Shown here: positions 1 to 5,524 of the stretch, piece by piece
Layout: each line of letters begins with the position of its first letter
Numbering within the stretch: the stretch's first letter is position 1
DNA from: Tissierellia bacterium
GTDB lineage: Bacteria > Bacillota_A > Clostridia > Tissierellales > Peptoniphilaceae
DNA length: 5,524 bases
Assembly: GCA_012513395.1 (NCBI GenBank)
Contig: JAAZCH010000161.1
Coordinates: 1 to 5,524 of the forward strand
Direction: 5' to 3'
The notes under the pieces: model-generated
Databases searched by the model: none
What the model was told of the DNA's origin: nothing
What the model saw: the letters and a program-made list of their open reading frames with translations, nothing else
Translations under genes and position numbers: made by a program

Positions 1-1
1 C

Positions 2-208
2 ATTGATGAGAATGGAAAAGAACATACAAACGTCCGTATCCTCGATTCTAAGCTCTTAAAAGCAAGAAATAGAGGGAAAGGTCAAGAAGAGAAAAAAGAA
101 TCGATTTTAGGGGCGATTAAGAAACATAAGGAAGACTCAAAGGAGTTACAGTCCTATGCTAAACAAGCAAAAGATTTGCTCAATGAGCTTCATGCAGAAG
201 AAAGATAA
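2..208 (+). CDS. C-terminal fragment of an unidentified charged protein
   Basis: An open frame enters from the left edge (first full codon at base 2) and ends at TAA 206-208, leaving 68 C-terminal residues. The start lies outside the window. The fragment is very hydrophilic and rich in Lys and Glu. Its last half (from about KKESILGAIK to the end at HAEER) looks like one or two amphipathic helices, possibly a short coiled coil. No catalytic motif, membrane segment or recognisable domain is visible. Codon choice is A/T-rich like the rest of the window, and an intrinsic terminator follows 6 bases after the stop, both of which support a real gene end. It is cut off from the downstream operon by that terminator and is probably functionally separate. 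Charged helical tails like this occur in mobile-element proteins such as relaxases, but nothing here proves that, so no function is assigned. Confidence 0.7.
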   Translation: MDENGKEHTNVRILDSKLLKARNRGKGQEEKKESILGAIKKHKEDSKELQSYAKQAKDLLNELHAEER

Positions 209-214
209 GAATTT

Positions 215-249
215 GGCGGTGTGGTCTTCGGACTACATCGTCTTTTTTT
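215..249 (+). terminator. Rho-independent terminator after the upstream gene
   Basis: Bases 215-226 (GGCGGTGTGGTC) pair with 231-242 (GACTACATCGTC) over 12 positions, three of them G-U wobbles. They enclose a UUCG tetraloop (227-230) closed by a C-G pair, a particularly stable loop. A run of seven T follows at 243-249. Stem, loop and T run together are a standard intrinsic terminator on the + strand. On the opposite strand no comparable T run follows the stem, so it is one-directional. It ends transcription of the upstream gene and insulates the restriction-modification operon, which then needs its own promoter. Confidence 0.93.
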
Positions 250-254
250 ATGTC

Positions 255-283
255 TTAAAACATGCTAGGTGATATGGTATAAT
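255..283 (+). promoter_or_regulatory. Extended -10 promoter of the restriction-modification operon
   Basis: A perfect TATAAT lies at 278-283, preceded by TG at 275-276 (TGGTATAAT), giving a consensus extended -10 element for the housekeeping sigma factor. Exactly 17 bases upstream is TTAAAA (255-260), a 4-of-6 match to TTGACA. The extended -10 can compensate for the weak -35. Transcription would be expected to start near base 290, giving a leader of roughly 37 bases to the ATG at 327. It lies directly after the terminator and before the regulator gene, so it is the natural promoter for regulator, mod and res. No other promoter was needed or sought inside the operon. Confidence 0.8.
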
Positions 284-326
284 TACATTAATAAACTTCA
301 TAACTACGAAAGTGAGAGATGAAAAT

Positions 327-542
327 ATGAAAGTTAGTTATAACGGTCTATGGAAAATTCTGATAGATAAGAATATGAATAAAAAAGACCTCTCGGAAAA
401 AGTTGGGCTTGCTCCAGCTACAGTATCGAAAATGGGTAGAGGTGAGTTTGTTTCAATGGATGTGTTATACCGAATTGGAAAAAGTTTAGATGTAGACTTT
501 GGAGATTTGGTATCTATGAAAGTTAAGCAGGAGGATAAATAA
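327..542 (+). CDS. Small Xre/Cro-type helix-turn-helix regulator
   Basis: This 71-residue protein is essentially one Cro/C1-type DNA-binding domain. Residues 19-27 (KKDLSEKVG) form the first helix of the helix-turn-helix and 29-39 (APATVSKMGRG) the turn and recognition helix. Helices ending in SMDVLYRIGKSLDV (about 43-56) complete the five-helix fold. There is no effector domain. The N-terminus MKVSYNGLWK is typical of a family of very small bacterial regulators of this type. I chose ATG 327: the open frame extends to a GTG at 312, but that GTG has no ribosome binding site, whereas a purine-rich AAAGTGAG/GAGAG stretch (309-318) sits about 8 bases before 327. The gene is first in the operon and its stop codon directly abuts the mod start, which suggests coupled translation. 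By analogy with controller proteins of other restriction-modification systems it probably binds near its own promoter. Whether it activates or represses cannot be read from the sequence. Confidence 0.88.
   Translation: MKVSYNGLWKILIDKNMNKKDLSEKVGLAPATVSKMGRGEFVSMDVLYRIGKSLDVDFGDLVSMKVKQEDK
529..534 (+). promoter_or_regulatory. Ribosome binding site of mod
   Basis: A perfect AGGAGG lies 8 bases before the mod ATG at 543 and inside the last codons of the regulator gene. Its strength and spacing fix 543 as the start, and the overlap links translation of the two genes. Confidence 0.85.
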
Positions 543-2459
543 ATGATTGGGAATAAACTACAAGAAAATGAGAATATAAAACCTAATAGTCTCGAGATGA
601 GGAAATTAAAGGAAACATTTCCTCAATATTTCAATAATAAAGGTGAATTTGAAATCGATAAATTTAAAGATTTTCTAAAACAAGAAGAAGTCGAGATTTC
701 GAAAGAAGGATATGAACTTAAATTTTTAGGAAAATCCTATGCAAAATACTTAAGCTCATTAGAAACAGAAACTTATATTTCTCCTGATATTAAACATAAT
801 TCTAAAGAGGAAAATAAAGACAGTGAAAATCTTTATATCGTTGGCGACAACATTGATGCATTGAAACATTTATTAAGCTCTTATACTGGTGAAATCAAGT
901 GCATATATATTGATCCGCCTTATAATACTGGAAAAGATGGATTTGTTTATTCTGATGACTTTCAATTTAACTCTGCTGAATTATCTCAGAAAATAGGAAT
1001 TACTGAAGATGAGGCTCAAAGAATTATTAATTTATCTGGCATGAGTACTCATTCAGCGTGGTTAACTTTTATGTATCCAAGATTAGCTTTGTCAAGAGAT
1101 TTATTAGCAGATGATGGGCTTATCTTTATTTCTATTGATGATAATGAACAAGCAAATTTAAAATTAATCTGTGACGAGATTTTTGGCGAAGAAAATTTTA
1201 TAGCAGATTTGAAATGGGCAAACAAAGAAGGTGGAGGTTCTTCAGACTCAAAACTTTTTAGAGTTAAAGATGAGCACATTTTAGTATATGCCAAATTTAT
1301 ATACAATTCAGAAGTTAAAGGCCTTCCTCCATCAAATATAGAAAGATATAAAGAATCTGATGCGCATGAACAAACACGTGGAAAATATTATCTGCAAAAA
1401 CTTGGAATGGGATCAATACAATATTCAGAATCCATGGATTATCCAATAACAATGGAAGATGGTACTATTCTGTATCCAGCAGATAATAATTCAGGTAGAA
1501 GGGCTATTTGGCGTTGGTCAAAGGAAAAATACTTATGGGGAATTGAAAATGATTATATTGTATCGAAACAAGATAAAGAAGGGAATTGGGTTTTATACAC
1601 CAAACAGTATTTGAATGCTGACAATGAAGGGAACCTTATTGAGAGAACACAGATTCCTATGGGAATAATTTCTGAATTTTCTAGTACACAAGGTTCAAAG
1701 GAATTATCAAAATTAGGTTTAGATGGTTTTTTCTCATATCCTAAACCTACATCACTAATTAACTATCTCATTGATAGAATATCTGGAAATGACTTTATTT
1801 GTTTAGATTTTTTTTCTGGATCTTCTACAACAGCAGATTCTATTTTTCAGCTAAATTCTAAGGATAATGGAAGAAGAAAATTTGTCATGGTTCAGATTGC
1901 AGAAAAATTAAAGCCCTCAACTCATGCATATCAAGCAGGATTTAGAACAATAGATGAAATAGCAAGAGAAAGAATAAAAAGAGCAGCGCAAAAGATAAAA
2001 GAAGAGACTGATGCGGACATTGACTATGGCTATAAGCTTTACTATTTAGAAAGTCCAGAAGAGAAAACTTTGTTGGATTTGGAAAACTTCGAACCAGAAG
2101 TTAAATTTATTACAGATGATATGGTTTCTGTATTTGACAACGAACATTCTTCAGGAAAGGAAAGCATCTTAGCGACATGGCTTAATGAGGATGGCTATGG
2201 TTTAACGAGGACTTCTATCCCTTACAAATTGGAAAATTATCAGGCTAATCTTATGGATAAGTCCTTATATCTTATCGATGAAGGCTTAGAGGACCAGGAC
2301 GTAATGACCTTAATTAAACGCATAGAGAATGAAGAACTAGACATTACTAGGGTCGTTATTTATGTTCATTCGGTTCGTTTTAGCGTTCTTCAAGAACTTA
2401 GAAAGAACCTTAAGGTGTTAAGAAACAATAAAAATGTTTCACTTATTGAGAGGTTTTAA
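543..2459 (+). CDS. mod: Type III restriction-modification DNA methyltransferase subunit (Mod)
   Basis: This 638-residue protein is close in length to known type III Mod subunits (about 640). It is an adenine-N6 DNA methyltransferase using S-adenosylmethionine. Motif order is the beta class: the catalytic DPPY motif comes first (D124-Y127, in IYIDPPYNTG), and the cofactor-binding motif I comes late (about 421-431, LDFFSGSSTTA), preceded by the PKPTSLI segment (400-406). NLYIVGDNIDALKHL (97-111) before DPPY, SAWLTFMYPRL (171-181) and LIFISIDDNE (193-202) are also typical of the family. The stretch between about 222 and 375 is the likely target recognition domain. Residues 1-95 and about 465-638 are probably used for dimerisation and contact with Res. 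In the known complex two Mod and one or two Res subunits recognise an asymmetric 5-6 base site and methylate one strand. The frame is intact with no missing motif. The recognised sequence cannot be predicted here. Confidence 0.97.
   Translation: MIGNKLQENENIKPNSLEMRKLKETFPQYFNNKGEFEIDKFKDFLKQEEVEISKEGYELKFLGKSYAKYLSSLETETYISPDIKHNSKEENKDSENLYIVGDNIDALKHLLSSYTGEIKCIYIDPPYNTGKDGFVYSDDFQFNSAELSQKIGITEDEAQRIINLSGMSTHSAWLTFMYPRLALSRDLLADDGLIFISIDDNEQANLKLICDEIFGEENFIADLKWANKEGGGSSDSKLFRVKDEHILVYAKFIYNSEVKGLPPSNIERYKESDAHEQTRGKYYLQKLGMGSIQYSESMDYPITMEDGTILYPADNNSGRRAIWRWSKEKYLWGIENDYIVSKQDKEGNWVLYTKQYLNADNEGNLIERTQIPMGIISEFSSTQGSKELSKLGLDGFFSYPKPTSLINYLIDRISGNDFICLDFFSGSSTTADSIFQLNSKDNGRRKFVMVQIAEKLKPSTHAYQAGFRTIDEIARERIKRAAQKIKEETDADIDYGYKLYYLESPEEKTLLDLENFEPEVKFITDDMVSVFDNEHSSGKESILATWLNEDGYGLTRTSIPYKLENYQANLMDKSLYLIDEGLEDQDVMTLIKRIENEELDITRVVIYVHSVRFSVLQELRKNLKVLRNNKNVSLIERF
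2448..2453 (+). promoter_or_regulatory. Ribosome binding site of res
   Basis: GAGAGG within the last codons of mod stands 8 bases before the res ATG at 2462. It supports that start and, with only 2 bases between the genes, translational coupling of Res to Mod. Coupling would make it less likely that endonuclease is produced without methyltransferase. Confidence 0.7.
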
Positions 2460-2461
2460 TT

Positions 2462-5428
2462 ATGACTATTGAATTATCCATTTTACCTCATCAAAACGAT
2501 TTTTTAGAGGCTGTACGAAAAGCTTTTGAAGATATTCGTGTATTGGATAGTGAGAGTATTTATCAAAATCCAATTATAGATTTAGAAGATAACAAACTTA
2601 AAGACAATATAAATAAGTTATGGAATGGATATAAAGACTTGAAATCTATTCCACAAGTTTGGCGTGGAAGTGATGAAGATAATTATTTAGGTATTGATAT
2701 CCGAATGGAAACAGGAACTGGGAAGACTTATTGCTATACAAGGATGATGTATGAGTTAAATGAAATGTATGGTTTTAATAAGTTTATTATCCTTGTTCCT
2801 TCAACGCCAATTAAAGAGGGAAGCAAAAGTTTTTTACAAGCAGACTATAGTAAGAGACATTTTACCGATCTATACCCTAATAAGTCTTTAGATTTATCAA
2901 TCTTAGAACCTCAAAAAAGGTCAAAGGGTAGAAAGATGTTCCCTACGGCGATTTCTGAATTTGCAAGAGGAACTCGTTTAGAGAAAAACCGATTTTCTGT
3001 ATTGTTAATGACATCAGGTATGCTCTTATCCAATGCAACTATGGCGAAGGATGATTATGATCAAACCATCTTAGGGAATTTTACCCAGCCCTATGAAACA
3101 TTAAGGGCGACTAAACCCATTGTCATTATTGATGAACCGCACAGGTTCAAAAAAGAGAATCAAGCTTATAAAAGAATTCTCAAAGAACTACAACCCCAAT
3201 GTATTATTCGATTTGGGGCAACTTTTCCTGACAAAAAAGGCAGTAAGGATAAAGATTATAATAACCTTATTTTCAATCTTGGTTCAAGCCAGGCCTTTAA
3301 TCAGAATCTGGTTAAGGGTGTTGAGACCTTCTTAATCGATGCAGAAAAAGAAAATGAAACGAAGCTAAAGCTAATGGATTTCAAGAGAAGTCCTAAAGTT
3401 TGTGTTTTTCGAGATGAGGAGACTAAGAAAAGTCAGGAACTGGCTAAGGGAGATACCCTTTCTATCTTTGGGGAAGAGTTTTCAGGTATAACGATTGAAG
3501 AAATTGGCTCTACATCCGATGATGCGATTAAAAGTGGGGTGACCTTATCCAACGGACAGATACTCGCAAAAAGCGACATCGTTTATGGTGGCATCTATAC
3601 AGAAACTTACCAAGAACTGATGCTTAAACAGTCTATTCTTAATCATCTTGAAACGGAAAAAGAAAACTTCCTCAGAGGAAATAAGATTAAAACGTTGAGT
3701 TTGTATTTTATCGACTCAGTTAGGTCTTATCGAGATGAGGGAGGCGATTCTGGTCATTTAAGAATTAAATTTGAAGATATGTTATCCGATGCTTTTAAGA
3801 AGGAGATTAAATCCATTGGTAATACAAAAGACCAAAGACTTAAAGAATATAAATCCTACCTAGAAGCATCATTAGAAGACATTACAAAAACGAATGGTGG
3901 TTATTTTAGTGAAGATAATTCTAGCTCAGAAGAGGACATTCAAAATGAAGTTGACAAAATTTTAAGAGATAAGGAATTTTTGCTGAATTTTCATGATGAA
4001 CATGGGAATTGGAATACCATGCGTTTTATCTTTTCAAAGTGGACCTTAAAAGAAGGATGGGATAATCCGAATGTTTTCCAAATTGTGAAGCTCAGGTCTT
4101 CAGGATCGGAAATTAGCAAACTTCAAGAAGTGGGTAGGGGGCTTAGACTTCCTGTCGATGAAAAGGGAAGACGAATTTCTGATGAGCAGTTTTATTTAAG
4201 ATACCTCATCGACTATTCTGAAAAAGGTTTTGCCAGTAAATTACTAGGCGAAATCCAGGCAGATGCTCCAGGTGTAAGCATGAATATCAAACAATACCTT
4301 TCTGATATTGCAAAAACTAGAGACAAGTCAGAAAACACAATCTTTGGCGATATGCTTGCCAAGGGCTATATCGATTTTGAAGGAAATATTCAGCCAGAAA
4401 GAATAGATGAATTATATGCGGACTATCCTGAAGCGGTAGCTGGTCTTAAACCTAATAAGGTTGTTGATGGAAATAAAAAGAAAAACTTTGTTAAGGTCAG
4501 AAAAGATAAATTCTCTGGTATCAAGAGACTTTGGACAGCCATTAATAAAAAATACTATCTAAAGATCGAAGATATTCCTGAGGAAGAATTAAGTGAGGCT
4601 TTTTACGATGTATTAAAAGCAGATATCTATCGAGATACGACCATCGATGTCATAACAAGGAGAACAGAATCTGTTGATGGGAAAATTGTCCTTCGTGATC
4701 GTGTAGCAAATTACTATATTCTCGATGATAAGGTTACTTATGGAGATTTTCTCAAAGAAATCAATAAACAGACTAGTATGTCCATAAATATACTTCACAA
4801 GACTCTGTGTAAGTTCAACAAAGAACAAGGAGAAATTGACTCACGTCTATTTACTAATACTGGCATAGCCTTAGTAGTAAGAGAGTTTAATAAATGGTTA
4901 GATGAAAAGTTGTTAAAGAAATTTTCCTACAAACCGTTAGATGTGGTTTCGAAAGAAACAAGTTTAACGGATTACAATGGTGATGTGCTTGACCAAGTTT
5001 CTCAAGGGGTATTGGGGGTTCATAGAGACGATACTGCCCTAGTGCCTGAACGCTTTATTTACGATTCCGTTGTTTATGATAGTCCAAAGGAGAAAGATAC
5101 TATTACAAAAAGTGATATTGATGAAGTTGTTGTCTTTGGAAAGATTCCTAGAAGGTCAATACAAATCCCATTATTTACAGGTGGAACAACAAGCCCTGAT
5201 TTTATGTACGTCATTAATCCTGAGGAAGGTGAATACGAAATTAATTTTATTGTTGAAACCAAGGATATGGTTGATGAGACAGGATTGAGGCGTAGTGAAG
5301 AATATAGGATAAAATCAGCTGAAAAATTCTTCCAAACATTGAAGGAAGAAGGATTAAATGTTGTGTTTAAGAAACAGCTTAAAAGTGACGATATTGTGGC
5401 TATGATAAAAGGGGTTTCAAGAAATTAA
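2462..5428 (+). CDS. res: Type III restriction-modification ATPase/endonuclease subunit (Res)
   Basis: This 988-residue protein matches the usual size of type III Res subunits (about 970). An N-terminal superfamily 2 helicase-like motor carries Walker A METGTGKT (82-89, catalytic K88), the Walker B/DExx box IIDEPH (222-227, D224 and E225), motif III GATFP (252-256), motif V EGWDNP (531-536) and motif VI QEVGRGLR (555-562, arginine fingers in GRGLR). Residues about 270-520 join the two RecA-like halves. The C-terminal nuclease domain shows a PD-(D/E)XK core: PD at 912-913 and ETK at 932-934, so D913, E932 and K934 are the predicted metal-binding and catalytic residues. With Mod it should bind unmethylated sites, hydrolyse ATP, move or slide along DNA and cut 25-27 bases from the site. 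Every catalytic motif is present, so the enzyme looks active. It follows mod by 2 bases in the same transcript. Confidence 0.97.
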   Translation: MTIELSILPHQNDFLEAVRKAFEDIRVLDSESIYQNPIIDLEDNKLKDNINKLWNGYKDLKSIPQVWRGSDEDNYLGIDIRMETGTGKTYCYTRMMYELNEMYGFNKFIILVPSTPIKEGSKSFLQADYSKRHFTDLYPNKSLDLSILEPQKRSKGRKMFPTAISEFARGTRLEKNRFSVLLMTSGMLLSNATMAKDDYDQTILGNFTQPYETLRATKPIVIIDEPHRFKKENQAYKRILKELQPQCIIRFGATFPDKKGSKDKDYNNLIFNLGSSQAFNQNLVKGVETFLIDAEKENETKLKLMDFKRSPKVCVFRDEETKKSQELAKGDTLSIFGEEFSGITIEEIGSTSDDAIKSGVTLSNGQILAKSDIVYGGIYTETYQELMLKQSILNHLETEKENFLRGNKIKTLSLYFIDSVRSYRDEGGDSGHLRIKFEDMLSDAFKKEIKSIGNTKDQRLKEYKSYLEASLEDITKTNGGYFSEDNSSSEEDIQNEVDKILRDKEFLLNFHDEHGNWNTMRFIFSKWTLKEGWDNPNVFQIVKLRSSGSEISKLQEVGRGLRLPVDEKGRRISDEQFYLRYLIDYSEKGFASKLLGEIQADAPGVSMNIKQYLSDIAKTRDKSENTIFGDMLAKGYIDFEGNIQPERIDELYADYPEAVAGLKPNKVVDGNKKKNFVKVRKDKFSGIKRLWTAINKKYYLKIEDIPEEELSEAFYDVLKADIYRDTTIDVITRRTESVDGKIVLRDRVANYYILDDKVTYGDFLKEINKQTSMSINILHKTLCKFNKEQGEIDSRLFTNTGIALVVREFNKWLDEKLLKKFSYKPLDVVSKETSLTDYNGDVLDQVSQGVLGVHRDDTALVPERFIYDSVVYDSPKEKDTITKSDIDEVVVFGKIPRRSIQIPLFTGGTTSPDFMYVINPEEGEYEINFIVETKDMVDETGLRRSEEYRIKSAEKFFQTLKEEGLNVVFKKQLKSDDIVAMIKGVSRN

Positions 5429-5437
5429 TATCTAGAT

Positions 5438-5447
5438 AAAGGAGGGG
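5438..5447 (+). promoter_or_regulatory. Strong ribosome binding site of the gene after res
   Basis: AAAGGAGGGG is a near-perfect match to the anti-Shine-Dalgarno sequence. Its core GGAGG (5441-5445) ends 6 bases before the ATG at 5452. It fixes that start and shows that the downstream frame is a real gene. No terminator hairpin lies in the 23 bases after the res stop. Confidence 0.88.
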
Positions 5448-5451
5448 TAGC

Positions 5452-5524
5452 ATGTCTGAGCAAGACAAATTTAAATTTCACAAATTAACACCGAGGATGG
5501 TTGATGACTCTCACCCTTCCTATA
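5452..5524 (+). CDS. Start of a further gene, possibly a YobI-like P-loop NTPase (truncated by window end)
   Basis: ATG 5452 opens a frame that is still open at the window edge, giving only 24 residues, starting MSEQDKFKFHKLTP and ending SHPSY. A very strong ribosome binding site supports the start. The visible part is hydrophilic, with no signal peptide. The FHKLTP segment (residues 9-14) reminds me of the N-terminus of YobI-family proteins. These are large bacterial P-loop NTPases in which F(H/K)KLTP is followed some 30-40 residues later by a Walker A of the form GPYxAGKSS. That part lies beyond the window, so the assignment rests on six residues and memory of the family. The gene starts 23 bases after res with no terminator between, so it is probably read on the same transcript and may be a defence-related accessory of the operon. 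It could equally be an unrelated protein. Confidence 0.55.
   Translation, partial: MSEQDKFKFHKLTPRMVDDSHPSY

Noticed and set aside
312..326. GTG 312 as start of the regulator, adding five residues
   Set aside because: There is no Shine-Dalgarno sequence before 312, and the extension overlaps the purine-rich region that best serves ATG 327. The family-like N-terminus begins at 327.
1049..1306. Minus-strand open frame of 85 codons inside mod
   Set aside because: It lies wholly inside the motif-bearing mod frame, has no ribosome binding site or promoter context, and its translation resembles no known protein. It is a shadow frame.
543..2459. Foreign base composition of the central mod region as a sign of domain exchange
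   Set aside because: Hand counts of G+C gave about 33% for 1201-1500 and about 36% for 2041-2340, a difference too small to support a claim.
4613..5262. Short minus-strand open frames (4613-4828, 5074-5262) and plus-strand frames at 3120-3335 and 5070-5288 inside res
   Set aside because: All overlap the intact res frame, whose catalytic motifs show it is the true coding frame. None has its own translation signals.
222..5428. Tetra- or pentanucleotide repeat tracts of the kind that phase-vary type III systems
   Set aside because: I looked in the promoter region, mod and res and saw no tandem short repeats. Only short homopolymers are present, the longest noticed being eight T.
1..5524. CRISPR array, tRNA or rRNA genes, insertion sequence ends
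   Set aside because: No regularly spaced direct repeats, cloverleaf-like segments, transposase frames or terminal inverted repeats were seen. The window is almost completely filled by the described genes.

Overview
The window is about one-third G+C. The two 300-base stretches counted by hand inside the methyltransferase gene gave 33% and 36%. All genes read on the + strand, with strong AGGAGG-type ribosome binding sites and an extended -10 promoter. This fits a low-G+C Gram-positive bacterium (Bacillota). Genus cannot be fixed from the sequence alone.

Layout: the window opens with the last 68 codons of an unidentified, highly charged protein (2-208). A textbook intrinsic terminator follows (215-249: 12-bp stem, UUCG loop, T run). 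Next is a short promoter region with an extended -10 box (275-283). This promoter drives a compact operon: a 71-residue Xre/Cro-type helix-turn-helix regulator (327-542), a type III restriction-modification methyltransferase subunit Mod (543-2459) and the matching translocase/endonuclease subunit Res (2462-5428). The regulator stop abuts the Mod start, and only 2 bases separate Mod from Res. A further gene begins 23 bases after Res behind a very strong ribosome binding site and runs off the window end (5452-5524). Its 24 visible residues contain an FHKLTP segment that, from memory, resembles the N-terminus of YobI-family P-loop NTPases.

How the genes work together: Mod should methylate adenine on one strand of a short asymmetric site and supply the specificity of the Mod-Res complex. 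Res should couple ATP hydrolysis to long-range communication and cut DNA when unmethylated sites are present. The small DNA-binding protein is placed to control the operon, probably as an autoregulator that times or dampens Mod/Res expression. Both enzyme subunits have full-length reading frames with all key motifs visible, so the system looks intact. The unusual points are the dedicated regulator gene at the head of a type III operon and the likely co-transcribed NTPase-like gene at its end, which may make this a four-gene defence cassette.
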